The notes under the pieces were generated by a model, which saw nothing but the letters and a program-made list of their open reading frames with translations, had not been told where the DNA came from and did not search any database. Positions 53,647 to 62,353 of a stretch of 64,000 nt of DNA are shown one piece after another. The DNA is from Microbacterium hydrocarbonoxydans (GTDB lineage: Bacteria > Actinomycetota > Actinomycetes > Actinomycetales > Microbacteriaceae): positions 744,001 through 808,000 of the forward strand of contig NZ_JYJB01000010.1 of NCBI RefSeq assembly GCF_000956475.1. Reading direction: 5' to 3'. A program made the position numbers and the translations under genes. Position 1 is the first letter of the stretch, and each line of letters starts with the position of its first letter.

Positions 53647-54444
53647 ATGGAGCAGTCCCCCGCACCGGCCCGCGCAGCGGCGGTACCGGTCGACGCCCCG
53701 TCGCCGCACGATGCCCGCCGTCATCCGCATCGCCTCCAGGGTTCGCTGTTCCAGCCGATCGGAGACGAAGGGCGAGCCGAGCTCGTGGAACGCCGTCTGG
53801 TCGACGCGATCACCCGTGGACATCTGGCCGCAGGCGAGCGGCTTCCGCCGGAGGCGGACCTCGCGAGGAGTCTCGGCGTCGCCCCCGTGACCGTGCGCGA
53901 AGCGCTGCTGGCACTGCGCGGCCGCGGGCTTCTCGTGACCAGGCGAGGCCGTAACGGGGGCAGCTTCGTCGCGGACCACGCCGATCCGCTCTCCTTCACA
54001 CGAGAAGCCGTCAGAGCAGCGTCTCGCCTGGCACTGCGCGACCTCGGCGCCCACTATGCCGCGATCACCGGCGCCTGCGTGAGGCTGGCCGCACGCAGAG
54101 CCGACCCTTCTGAGGCTCAGCAGATCAGGCAGCGGATGCAGCGGCTCGGGGATCTCGACACCGAGCAGCGGCGACGGCTGCTCGACGACGTCCAGATCGA
54201 GATCGTCGCCCTGAGCCAATCCGCCCGCCTCACCCGCGAGCAGATGAAGCTGCAGGCCGAGATCTCCCCCTATCTGCTCTTGGTCGCCCACGAGAGCGAA
54301 GACGCGCTGCGACAGGGTGAGCATCTGGCCGCCGTCGCCGACGCCGTCGAGGCCGGTGACGAGGAGTCCGCGGTCATCCGCACCGAGCTCATGGTGGATG
54401 AGACGATCGACGCCCTGATCTCGCTGCAGGTGAGGCTCAACTGA
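53647..54444 (+). CDS. FadR/GntR-family transcriptional regulator
   Basis: 265-residue regulator. The GntR winged helix is seen in LVDAITRGHLAAGERLPPEA then DLARSLGVAPVTVREALLAL and RGRGLLVTRRGRNGG. A C-terminal all-helical FCD-type ligand domain follows. ATG 53647 has a GGTGGAGA site ten bases upstream; ATG 53626 is less well placed. Divergence from the polyamine-type transporter suggests it controls that operon, and the cache-domain gene follows it. Confidence 0.88.
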   Translation: MEQSPAPARAAAVPVDAPSPHDARRHPHRLQGSLFQPIGDEGRAELVERRLVDAITRGHLAAGERLPPEADLARSLGVAPVTVREALLALRGRGLLVTRRGRNGGSFVADHADPLSFTREAVRAASRLALRDLGAHYAAITGACVRLAARRADPSEAQQIRQRMQRLGDLDTEQRRRLLDDVQIEIVALSQSARLTREQMKLQAEISPYLLLVAHESEDALRQGEHLAAVADAVEAGDEESAVIRTELMVDETIDALISLQVRLN

Positions 54445-54481
54445 GGAGCACGGTCACGACGACCTGCTTGGGAGGACAGAT

Positions 54482-55186
54482 ATGGAACAGACCGACGAGG
54501 TGATCCGCAGTGCGGCGGACATCGTCAGCGAGTACTTCACCGCACCGATGCGCACGCTGCTCGAGTGGGTGGAGCCGTTCGCGGCCCAGGTCGCCCAGCT
54601 CCGCAGCACAGGACCCCTGACGCAGGCGAAGCTCGACCCGCTCGTCGAGCCGTACGCGCTCCAGACCCTGGCGCTGGATGGCGTCCCCGTGTACGGAGCC
54701 GGCTTCATCGCCGCGATCGACCTGCTCGCCGACGCGCACAGCCACCTCGCCTGGTGGCAGGGCGCGGATCGCCGTCAACTCGTGCTGGCATCGCAGACCG
54801 TCAACAAAGAGGACATCGACTACAGCGCCCTGGAGTGGTATCGCGTGCCAATGACCAGCGGCGAGCCCCACGTCGCCGGCCCCTACGTCGACTATCTGTG
54901 CAGCGACGAGTACACGATCACGATCGCGGTGCCCGCCGAGATCGACGGCGAGCGCATCGGCGTGGCCGGGCTCGATCTGCTCGTGGCCGCCGTCGAAAAG
55001 GAGCTGACGCCGCGGTTCATGGCACTCGGCCACCAGGTCACACTGACCAACGGCGTGGGCCGGGTCGTGGTGTCGACCGATCCTCGAGTGGCCACCGGAG
55101 ACTCGGTTCGCGGAGGAAGGCTCGCCTCCCTCCCCCGCATCGCGTGCGAAGGCGTCGCGCTGGACGTGATCGTCGAAGAGATCTGA
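54482..55186 (+). CDS. Soluble cache-domain protein
   Basis: 234-residue protein resembling the extracellular dCache sensor fold, with PYVDYLCSDEYTITIAVPAE and GVAGLDLLVAAVEKEL as typical end strands/helix. It has no signal peptide or membrane helix, so the domain appears cytosolic and free-standing. It follows the FadR/GntR gene by 37 bp and is divergent from the polyamine-type transporter. A role as a ligand sensor or buffer for the transported compound is a guess. Confidence 0.75.
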   Translation: MEQTDEVIRSAADIVSEYFTAPMRTLLEWVEPFAAQVAQLRSTGPLTQAKLDPLVEPYALQTLALDGVPVYGAGFIAAIDLLADAHSHLAWWQGADRRQLVLASQTVNKEDIDYSALEWYRVPMTSGEPHVAGPYVDYLCSDEYTITIAVPAEIDGERIGVAGLDLLVAAVEKELTPRFMALGHQVTLTNGVGRVVVSTDPRVATGDSVRGGRLASLPRIACEGVALDVIVEEI

Positions 55187-55247
55187 CGGCGACGACCGAA
55201 AAGCCTTGACACCTCGCGGATGCCGGGTGCACCCTGTTCTTAGATCA

Positions 55248-55298
55248 ACTCAGCGCCCGGAGGACTTGCAGGCATCGCCGCAGCACCGGGCGCTGAGT
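55248..55298. terminator. Hairpin between cache gene and prsW
   Basis: Perfect 13-bp stem (55248-55260 with 55286-55298), 25-nt loop, between two convergent stops (55186 and 55314). Confidence 0.7.
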
Positions 55299-55313
55299 CT
55301 TGTCACGGGAGGC

Positions 55314-56861
55314 TCAATAGGCGAGAAGCGCCGCCTTGGTCGCTCTCGTGCGCGCGAGCAGAGCCTGCTCGTCCTGCGCGGCGAGCGGGTCGCGACCCGT
55401 GATCGCGCGCTGACGGACCATCGCGAGCTTCGTGGCGTCCTTGATGAACTCCCGCATGAGGGGCCGACGATCGCCGCGCAGCTGCGCGGCCCAGTTGAGT
55501 CCCACTTTGCGTCCGGGTCGGGTCGCGAGCATGTTGACCTCTTCCGGCGTGAACCAGCCGGCGGCGGCGTACTCGCTCAGGCGCGCCTTGGTCAGACGCG
55601 CCTCCTCGCGCCGCAGCGCGATCACTCCGAAGATGAACCCGACGAAGAGCGGAACCTGCAGCAGGAAGTACAGCAGGAAGAAGTCGCCGAAGGTGGCCGA
55701 GCCGTTCCACAGCGCATGCAGGAAGACCGCCCCGAGCCACCCCAGCGCGCCGAAGCCGAGGGCGGCCCCCGCCGAGGCCTGCCGGCGCGCGGCGAGACCG
55801 ATCGCGAGACCGGTGAGCGAGGTGAACATCGCGTGGGCGAACGGCGAGAGGATCGCCCGGACGAAGAACGTCACTCCGAGCTGAGCGCCGCCGCCCTCGA
55901 TCAGGCTGATCGCGAAGTACTGGATGTTCTCGGTGAACGCGAAGCCCGCTCCGACGAGCGCGCCGTAGACGACGCCGTCGACCGGACCGTCGAAGTTGCG
56001 GCGGGCGATCAGGAAGATCAGGTACACACCCAGGCCCTTGAAGAGCTCTTCGACGATCGGGGCCTGCACCACCGCACCGGCTGCGTCACTGCGTCCGCCG
56101 ACCAGGAGCGTGAGCGCGAGGTCCAGGAGCAGGGTCAGGCCGATCGCGGCGATCGCACCCCAGGCCACAGCGAAGAAGACCATGAGCTTGGGTTCGGGCT
56201 CCCAGCGATCGATCATCCACACGACGAAGAACACGATCGCCAGCGGGATCAGTGCGAGCACGAGGCCGATGATCGAGCTGATCGGACCGAGGAAGAACGC
56301 GAAGTAGGCGATCAGGGCGAGAAGCAGGAAGCCGAGGAAGCCGAACAGGACGAAGAGCACGACCTTGCCCTTCCCGCCGGGTACCGGAAGCGCCGGCAGT
56401 CCCTGCGCGGGAGACGGCGCGACGGGAGCGGGCGGCGAGTAGTGCGTCGGCTGCGCCAGCACGGAGGCGTACCCGGGCTGCTGTGTGAAGTGCGCGGGCG
56501 CGTAGTTCGATGCGGCATACTGCTGCGCCGAGTACTGCTGCTGCGGCGGGCTGTACGGCGGCTGAGGCGGCGTCTGCGCAGCAACGGGCTGCTGCGGGTG
56601 GGTCGGCTGGGCAGGAGCCGCAGGCTGCTGGTGCGCGGGCGGCTGATACCCCGGATGCTGCACCGGCTGCCGATACGGCTGCTGGGGATATGCGGGCGGC
56701 TGATACCCCGGATGCTGCGGGGCTGCCGGCTGCGGGGGTGCCGGCTGCTGGGCTGCAGGCGGCTGGGGCGCAGGCGGCTGAGCGGCCTGCGGCTGCCCCG
56801 CGGGCGGCGGGGTATACGGCGTGGGCTGGGACGGTCCTCCGGAACTCATAGACACGAGCAT
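55314..56861 (-). CDS. PrsW-family intramembrane metalloprotease
   Basis: 515 residues. Residues 1-150 are a Pro/Gln/Ala-rich cytosolic tail with imperfect repeats (HPGYQPPA twice). Then about eight membrane helices carry the PrsW motifs EELFKG, FTEN (in GFAFTENIQYF) and the histidines HAMFTS and HALWN. PrsW cleaves anti-sigma factors in Bacillus; the target here is unknown. A basic C-terminal region ends the protein. ATG 56861 follows AAGGGG; ATG 56849 is possible. Confidence 0.88.
   Translation of the reverse strand: MLVSMSSGGPSQPTPYTPPPAGQPQAAQPPAPQPPAAQQPAPPQPAAPQHPGYQPPAYPQQPYRQPVQHPGYQPPAHQQPAAPAQPTHPQQPVAAQTPPQPPYSPPQQQYSAQQYAASNYAPAHFTQQPGYASVLAQPTHYSPPAPVAPSPAQGLPALPVPGGKGKVVLFVLFGFLGFLLLALIAYFAFFLGPISSIIGLVLALIPLAIVFFVVWMIDRWEPEPKLMVFFAVAWGAIAAIGLTLLLDLALTLLVGGRSDAAGAVVQAPIVEELFKGLGVYLIFLIARRNFDGPVDGVVYGALVGAGFAFTENIQYFAISLIEGGGAQLGVTFFVRAILSPFAHAMFTSLTGLAIGLAARRQASAGAALGFGALGWLGAVFLHALWNGSATFGDFFLLYFLLQVPLFVGFIFGVIALRREEARLTKARLSEYAAAGWFTPEEVNMLATRPGRKVGLNWAAQLRGDRRPLMREFIKDATKLAMVRQRAITGRDPLAAQDEQALLARTRATKAALLAY
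56635..56718. repeat. Internal 27-bp direct repeat in the prsW tail
   Basis: 56635-56661 and 56692-56718 are identical over 27 bp and encode the duplicated HPGYQPPA units of the Pro/Gln-rich tail. Probably local slippage or recombination. Confidence 0.8.
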
Positions 56862-56938
56862 ATTGTGAAGCCCCTTCTCCACCGGCTTTTGGATGGTTGC
56901 TTCTGCGAAAGACGCTCGATCCCGACTACCGTAGGGGT

Positions 56939-57808
56939 ATGCGGTTCGCTCATCTGCGCCGTGCCGACTCCTCGACGGCAGAGCTTGCCGTCGTGGAGGA
57001 CGCCGACGCCATCCTCGTCTCAGATCTCCTGCCCGACCCTCCCGCCACGCTGCAACAGCTGATCGAAGGCGGCACAGAGCTTCTCGCCGCCGTGCGTGCC
57101 GCACTCATCGGAGCCACGGCCCCACGGCATCCGCTCGCAGAGCAGGCCTTCGCCTCCGCCGTCCTCGCGCCTCCGGCTGTATTGGCCGTCGGTCTCAACT
57201 ACGCCGCGCATTCAAGCGAACTCGGCCTGAAGACCGATACGGCACCAACAGTCTTCACGCTGTGGCCGAACTCGCTCACCGGTCACGAGCAGACGACGTC
57301 CTGGCCTCGGGCGCTCAGTGAGGCGGTCGACTACGAGGCGGAGCTCGGCGTGCTCATCGGCACACCTGCGAAGGACGTCGCTGAGAAAGACGCCCTCTCT
57401 CACGTGTGGGGCTACACCGTCGTGAACGACATCACGGCCCGCAACGTGCAGTTCGCCGAGGCGCAGTGGTCACGCTGCAAGTCATTCGACGGGTTCACAC
57501 CGACCGGTCCGTTCGTCGTGACCGCCGACGAGATCGCCGACCCACAGGACCTGCACATCTGGACGGTGGTGGACGGGCACACCGTCCAGGACGCCACGAC
57601 GGGACAGATGGTGCGGTCGGTCGCGACGCTCATCGCCCATCTCTCCCAGTCCCTGACGCTGCTTCCGGGAACGCTGATCTCGACGGGCAGCCCGGGCGGA
57701 GCAGGCTACTCCCGCGATCCGCAGATCTTCCTCCGTGACCGCTCCACGGTCACGGTCGGGATCGACGGCATCGGTGAGCTCACCACGCACTGCCGCATCA
57801 TCGGCTGA
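56939..57808 (+). CDS. Fumarylacetoacetate hydrolase family protein
   Basis: 289-residue FAH-fold enzyme, likely a 2-keto-4-pentenoate hydratase or acylpyruvate hydrolase-type. The C-terminal catalytic domain has VGLNYAAHSSELGL, the metal-binding VDYEAELGVLIG (E-x-E) and GYTVVNDITARNVQ, and SRCKSFDGFTPTGP. The exact substrate is unknown. TACCGT (56927-56932) six bases upstream of ATG 56939 implies a leaderless mRNA. Confidence 0.9.
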   Translation: MRFAHLRRADSSTAELAVVEDADAILVSDLLPDPPATLQQLIEGGTELLAAVRAALIGATAPRHPLAEQAFASAVLAPPAVLAVGLNYAAHSSELGLKTDTAPTVFTLWPNSLTGHEQTTSWPRALSEAVDYEAELGVLIGTPAKDVAEKDALSHVWGYTVVNDITARNVQFAEAQWSRCKSFDGFTPTGPFVVTADEIADPQDLHIWTVVDGHTVQDATTGQMVRSVATLIAHLSQSLTLLPGTLISTGSPGGAGYSRDPQIFLRDRSTVTVGIDGIGELTTHCRIIG

Positions 57809-57823
57809 ATCGCACGAAGACGA

Positions 57824-57861
57824 AGTCAGGGCGGGGATCCGATCGGATCCCCGCCCTGACT
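57824..57861. terminator. Bidirectional terminator after FAH gene
   Basis: Perfect 17-bp stem with a 4-nt loop between two convergent stops (57808 and 57878). Confidence 0.9.
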
Positions 57862-57877
57862 GTCGAGTGCGACGGAA

Positions 57878-58174
57878 TCAGCTGCCGTACGAGCCAGACG
57901 AAGCCGCGAGCGCGAACATCGAGATGACGAAGAAGATGCCCGCGATCAGGCCGAGCGCCGTGAGGATCCACCCCGCGATGATGGCCACCTTCGCAGGTGT
58001 GTTCTCGTATCCCACCTCGCGGCTCTGGTTCCGGGCGACGTAGCCGAGGATCAGGCCGACCACGGACGACGCGACGAAGGTCACGATGACCGCGACGATG
58101 CCGAGGGTCTTGCCGGGAATGCTGGCCGGTGCGGGAGCGTATGCCGGCTGGGCGCCGGGAACCTGGTTAGTCAT
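57878..58174 (-). CDS. DUF4190-like small membrane protein
   Basis: 98 residues: a Pro/Ala-rich N-terminus and two transmembrane helices (about 24-48 and 62-88) with GLILGYVARNQSREVG between them, the pattern of DUF4190. Function unknown. ATG 58174 follows GGAGGAAAA. Confidence 0.8.
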   Translation of the reverse strand: MTNQVPGAQPAYAPAPASIPGKTLGIVAVIVTFVASSVVGLILGYVARNQSREVGYENTPAKVAIIAGWILTALGLIAGIFFVISMFALAASSGSYGS

Positions 58175-58261
58175 GTTTTCCTCCAGTGAAGATCGGTCGT
58201 CGATGACTCTATCCTGTGAACCAGCTGTAAGCCCATGGGGAGAAGGCCCCATGACGGCGCA

Positions 58262-59719
58262 TCAGATCTCGAGATCCTCCGGAGCGATGATCGGGATCGC
58301 CGCGGTGACGGCCTCAAGCCCCGACAGGCGAGCCGGCGAGAGCTGCTTGATCACCTCGTCGCGCGACATCAGCCCCGCCTCGACGACGAGATCCGCCACG
58401 TTGCGATTGGTGAGCAGTGCGGTCTTCGCGAGTGCCGCTGCCGCCGCGTAGCCGATGAACGGGGTGAGCGCCGTGATGACGCCCACGGAAGCCCCGACCA
58501 TGGCGCCGAGGCGATCGCGATTCGCCGTGATGCCATCGACGCAGTTCACGCGGAGCGTCCACATCGCCTGCCGCATCCACGTGATCGACTGGAAGATCGA
58601 GTGAGCGATGACCGGCTCGAAGGCGTTGAGCTGCAGCTGGCCGCCCTCGACCGCCATCGTGACGGTCATGTCAGCGCCCACCACCGCGAAGGCGACCTGG
58701 TTGACCACCTCGGGGATGACCGGGTTCACCTTGCCGGGCATGATGCTCGACCCCGCCTGCATGGCCGGCAGATTGATCTCGCCGAGACCGGCCTGCGGTC
58801 CGGACGAGAGCAGGCGCAGGTCGTTGCAGATCTTCGACAGCTTGATCGCATTGCGCTTGATCGACGAGGAGAACGACATGAAGGAGCCGGTGTCGCTGGT
58901 GGCTTCGACGAGGTCGGATGCGGTGACCAGATCGAGGCTGGTGATCTGGCGGAGGTGCTTCAGAACCGCCTGCGCATAGTCCGGGTGAGTCGTGATGCCG
59001 GTGCCGATCGCCGTCGCACCCATGTTCACCTCGAACATCAGCGCCGCGTTCTCGCTCAGTCTCTGGTGGTCGTATCCGAGAGTCGTGGCGAAACCGTGGA
59101 ACTCCTGGCCCAGCGTCATGGGGACAGCATCCTGCAGCTGCGTGCGCCCCACCTTCAGGACGTCGTGGAACTCGCCCGCCTTGCGGAGGAACGATCGGCG
59201 CAGCAGGTCGAGCTCCTCGAGCATCGAGTGCAGCGTCAGCGAAAGGCCGATCTTCACGGCGGTCGGGTACACGTCGTTCGTGGACTGGCTGCGGTTGGTG
59301 TGATCGATCGGCGAGAGGAAGGCGTAGTCGCCCTTCTCGCGACCTGCCATCTCGAGCGCGATGTTCGTGATGACCTCGTTGGCGTTCATGTTCGTCGACG
59401 TTCCGGCGCCGCCCTGGATCACGCCCACGGTGAACTGGTCGTGGAACTCGCCGTCGATCACCCGCTGCGCGGCGCGGTCGATCAGGTCTGCGCGCTCAGC
59501 GTCGAGGACGCCGATCTCCTTGTTCGCACGGGCGCTGGCCTGCTTGACCATCGCAAGGGCGATGACGAGATCGGGATACACCGAGATCGGACGCTTGGTG
59601 ATCGGGAAGTTCGCGTCTGCGCGGGCGGTATGGATGCCCCAGTACGCGTCTGCGGGGATCTCCATGCTCCCGAGGGAATCGGTCTCTGTACGGGTGAGGG
59701 CGGGCGCGGCAGAAGCCAT
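58262..59719 (-). CDS. aspA: Aspartate ammonia-lyase
   Basis: 485-residue member of the fumarase/aspartase superfamily. The signature loop GSSIMPGKVNPVIPE, the substrate motifs GGAGTSTNMNANEV and HTNRSQSTNDVYPTA, and NPV rather than class II fumarase residues favour aspartase, which converts aspartate to fumarate and ammonia. ATG 59719 is preceded by AAGGAT. Fumarate made here could be exchanged with the dicarboxylate pool handled by dctA, though the genes are far apart. Confidence 0.9.
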   Translation of the reverse strand: MASAAPALTRTETDSLGSMEIPADAYWGIHTARADANFPITKRPISVYPDLVIALAMVKQASARANKEIGVLDAERADLIDRAAQRVIDGEFHDQFTVGVIQGGAGTSTNMNANEVITNIALEMAGREKGDYAFLSPIDHTNRSQSTNDVYPTAVKIGLSLTLHSMLEELDLLRRSFLRKAGEFHDVLKVGRTQLQDAVPMTLGQEFHGFATTLGYDHQRLSENAALMFEVNMGATAIGTGITTHPDYAQAVLKHLRQITSLDLVTASDLVEATSDTGSFMSFSSSIKRNAIKLSKICNDLRLLSSGPQAGLGEINLPAMQAGSSIMPGKVNPVIPEVVNQVAFAVVGADMTVTMAVEGGQLQLNAFEPVIAHSIFQSITWMRQAMWTLRVNCVDGITANRDRLGAMVGASVGVITALTPFIGYAAAAALAKTALLTNRNVADLVVEAGLMSRDEVIKQLSPARLSGLEAVTAAIPIIAPEDLEI

Positions 59720-59797
59720 GTCACATCCTTGTGGGTCGTGGCGAGTGGGTGATTCGGGGGTGCTCCTAGTGTACGCCTGTTCAACGCCGCGCCCGAG

Positions 59798-60718
59798 TCA
59801 CCTGCCGGGCTTGCGGGAGAACGCCTCGAGACGCTGCTCCGGCGTGAGACGCGCCATCCGCTCCAGCCATTCCTGCGAGAAGAAGTCGCCCGTCGGCGCA
59901 TCCAAGACGGGCACCACCGTGTGGGTGATCGTGTCAGGATGCACGTGCACGAGCTGGAACGCCTGCGCGGCATCCATGCCGTTGACGTCCGGGGCAGGGC
60001 GCGCCACGTTCATCGTGTAGCAGGTCGCAGAGGCGACGCTCACGGGCACCCCCGCGAACATGCCGTGCGATGAGTAGTGCAGATGACCGGCGAGGATGCC
60101 GCGCACATCCGTGCCGCGGATGACATCGGCGAGCTCATCCTGATGCCGCAGTTCCAGGATGTCGAAGAGCGGGAGGTGGCTCGGCAGCGGGGGATGATGC
60201 ATGGCGAGCAGCGTGCCGTGCGGCGCGGGCTCTGCGAGGACTCCGGCGAGCCAGTCGAGCTGCCTTTCGTCGATGTCACCGTGGTGCCAGCCAGGCACGC
60301 TGGTGTCGAGGGCGATCAGACGCAGGCCGTCCAGATCCCACATGCTGGTGACGGGCTCCTCGCTCGGTTCGAGATCGAGAAGCCCTGCGCGCAGCGCCGG
60401 ACGCTCATCGTGGTTGCCGGCCACCCACACGACGGCGGTGTCCAGTGCTGCCGCGACCGGCTCGACGGCCTCGCGCAGCCGGCGATAGGCGTCGGGCTCC
60501 CCCAGATCCGCCAGGTCGCCCGTGATGACGATCGCGGACGGATGCGGGTGCACCGCCATGATCGCCTCGAGCGTGCGGGAGAACGTCTCATCCACGTCGT
60601 ACCGCCCGCCGAGCCTGGCACCGCCGGCGAGGAAGTGTGTGTCGCTGACGTGGATGATCACGTGCGACGCCGGCTCATGGCGGCCGAAGGCGTACACGCT
60701 CTGCGGAGACTCGCTCAT
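59798..60718 (-). CDS. Class III metallophosphoesterase (CpdA-like)
   Basis: 306-residue calcineurin-like phosphodiesterase. Metal ligands are in VSDTHF, TGDLADLG, GNHDER, MHHPP and AGHLHYSSHG. Similar proteins hydrolyse cyclic nucleotides, including 3',5'-cAMP, but the substrate is inferred only. TAGGCT (60725-60730) lies six bases before the ATG, suggesting a leaderless mRNA. Confidence 0.9.
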   Translation of the reverse strand: MSESPQSVYAFGRHEPASHVIIHVSDTHFLAGGARLGGRYDVDETFSRTLEAIMAVHPHPSAIVITGDLADLGEPDAYRRLREAVEPVAAALDTAVVWVAGNHDERPALRAGLLDLEPSEEPVTSMWDLDGLRLIALDTSVPGWHHGDIDERQLDWLAGVLAEPAPHGTLLAMHHPPLPSHLPLFDILELRHQDELADVIRGTDVRGILAGHLHYSSHGMFAGVPVSVASATCYTMNVARPAPDVNGMDAAQAFQLVHVHPDTITHTVVPVLDAPTGDFFSQEWLERMARLTPEQRLEAFSRKPGR

Positions 60719-60762
60719 GGCTCCAGCCTATGGGGCGGCGCCGACGGTGGGCTGGAGACTCC

Positions 60763-61341
60763 TCACACAGCAGCCGGGCGGACGTATTCGGAGAGCACGA
60801 CCCCCGACTCGAACGTCGTCGTGCCGACCTCCTCGAACCGCTCGGGGGCATACGGGCGCGGTCCGAAGAGCGGGATGCCTGCGCCGAAGAGCACGGGATT
60901 GCGCTTCAGCACCAGACGATCGATCTGATCGGCGAGGGTGGCGGCCAGCGCACCTCCTCCACACAGCCAGATCGCCGCACCCTCCTGCTCCTTGAGCGCT
61001 CGGACCGTCGACACAGGATCGGCCGCCGTGACCTCGAGGCTCTCCCCGGTCACGGTGCGCGTTCGCGAGAACACGATCTGCCGCAGATGGCGGTAGGGGC
61101 TCACGACTCCGAACGGCAGTCCGACGGCATAGGTGTTCCATCCCATCAGGACGGTGTCGAACATGCCGCCGTCACGTGACACGCCCAGCGCATCGGCGAT
61201 GTCGGTCGGCACCGTGTCACCGAATCGCTCGTTGATGGCCGCCATGTGGTCACCCTCGCTCAGGAAGGCGTCGAACTCTCCGGCGGGACCCGCGATGTAG
61301 CCGTCCAGGCTCACGGCGACGTAGTAGACCAGTTCTCGCAT
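60763..61341 (-). CDS. Dihydrofolate reductase family protein (RibD C-terminal fold)
   Basis: 192-residue RibD-C/DHFR-like reductase, second of its kind in the window. Start VYYVAVSLDGYIAG and later IWLCGGGALAATLADQIDRL are diagnostic. ATG 61341 follows GGAGCGAAG. It is divergent from a TetR regulator whose likely operator lies between the two -10 elements, so it is probably its target. Confidence 0.88.
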   Translation of the reverse strand: MRELVYYVAVSLDGYIAGPAGEFDAFLSEGDHMAAINERFGDTVPTDIADALGVSRDGGMFDTVLMGWNTYAVGLPFGVVSPYRHLRQIVFSRTRTVTGESLEVTAADPVSTVRALKEQEGAAIWLCGGGALAATLADQIDRLVLKRNPVLFGAGIPLFGPRPYAPERFEEVGTTTFESGVVLSEYVRPAAV

Positions 61342-61374
61342 CTTCGCTCCAATCACAACAGCTGTCGTACTTGG

Positions 61375-61407
61375 AGTGTACACCAGATGTAGTGGTTCAG
61401 CTACACT
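61375..61407. promoter_or_regulatory. Divergent promoters and candidate TetR operator
   Basis: Leftward -10 TACACT (61375-61380) serves the reductase; rightward TACACT (61402-61407) serves the TetR gene, six bases before its ATG. Between and overlapping lies TGTAG-N8-CTACA (61388-61405), a partial palindrome of TetR type. Occupation would shut both promoters. Confidence 0.5.
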
Positions 61408-61413
61408 GACCAC

Positions 61414-61980
61414 ATGGCGAAGAATGAGACCCGACGACGTTCTCTGGCGGATGCCGGCCTCGCCGTCCTCGCTCGGCTAGGCTCACGCGGGCTCACGCAC
61501 CGTGCGGTCGATCTCGAGGCAGGCGCGCCGACGGGCACGACCTCGAACTACTTCCGCAGCCGCGATTCGCTCATCGCGGGCCTCGTCGAGCGCATCGGCG
61601 AACGGCTGGCGCCTTCGGACCAGGACATCGAGCGCCGAGCATCCGAGACGCCGAGCCTCGAGCTGTTCGCAGATTATGTGCGCGACATCGTCCGTCGGCT
61701 CAGCGACGACCGCCAGGTCACGATCGCGCTGTTCGAATTGCGGCTGGAGAGCAGCCGCCGCCCTGAGGTCGCCGCGGTTCTCGGCGCCTGGCAGCGGGCA
61801 GGTTTCGACGGCGACGTCGCCTTCAATGCAGCAGCCGGTCTCCCCGGCGGACGGCGCGAGATCGCCCTCTTCCACTACGCGATAGACGGTCTGCTGCTCG
61901 ATCGACTGACGACGCCGATCGACCCAGGCACCTCGACCGACGACATCATCGACGATCTCGTCGCGGGATTGCTCGGCTGA
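61414..61980 (+). CDS. TetR family transcriptional regulator
   Basis: 188-residue repressor. The N-terminal helix-turn-helix is LGSRGLTHRAVDLEAGAPTG then TTSNYFRSRDSLI, and the C-terminal domain is a generic helical ligand pocket. The effector is unknown. It is divergent from the RibD-type reductase and likely represses both genes. The mRNA is probably leaderless. Confidence 0.92.
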   Translation: MAKNETRRRSLADAGLAVLARLGSRGLTHRAVDLEAGAPTGTTSNYFRSRDSLIAGLVERIGERLAPSDQDIERRASETPSLELFADYVRDIVRRLSDDRQVTIALFELRLESSRRPEVAAVLGAWQRAGFDGDVAFNAAAGLPGGRREIALFHYAIDGLLLDRLTTPIDPGTSTDDIIDDLVAGLLG

Positions 61981-62017
61981 ACACGAACCCGCCGATGCTG
62001 CGGAGGTCGTCGCGCGG

Positions 62018-62353
62018 TCAGTGCCCGATCACGATGAGCGCGATGCCGCTAGCGACAGCCGCGGCGCACAGTGCGAAGCATCCGTAGGCGCCGACCAGAG
62101 CGAGTCTCTTCTCGCCAGCCGTGAGCGGGCTCTTCTTGGCGGCTTTCGCAGCCTTCTTCTCTGCGCGCCTGAGGTCCTTCTCCGTGATCACGGTGATCGC
62201 GTCGGTGAACTCGGCCGGGCTCACGACCGGCGCACGGCCGCTGCGGACCAGAAGCCGGAGCCCGATCGCATAGAAGCCGACGATCGCGCACGCGCCGACG
62301 AGAGCCGCGACGAACACCAGGAGGAATGCGTTCCAGTCGATCACGACGCTCAC
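62018..62353 (-). CDS. Small membrane protein downstream of PiT
   Basis: 111 residues with two membrane segments (about 9-33 and 86-108) and a Lys/Ala-rich charged loop between (DLRRAEKKAAKAAKKSPL). Function unknown. GTG 62353 overlaps the PiT stop (GTGA), so it is translationally coupled to the phosphate transporter and probably acts with it. An equivalent gene after PiT is common in Microbacteriaceae as far as I recall. Confidence 0.75.
   Translation of the reverse strand: MSVVIDWNAFLLVFVAALVGACAIVGFYAIGLRLLVRSGRAPVVSPAEFTDAITVITEKDLRRAEKKAAKAAKKSPLTAGEKRLALVGAYGCFALCAAAVASGIALIVIGH

Noticed and set aside
56635..56718. Direct repeat considered as a mobile-element or att remnant
   Set aside because: It lies inside the prsW coding sequence and encodes in-frame HPGYQPPA repeats, so slippage explains it.
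55206..57062. Long plus-strand open frame opposite prsW
   Set aside because: Composition mirrors the Pro/Gln-rich prsW tail; no independent evidence of coding.
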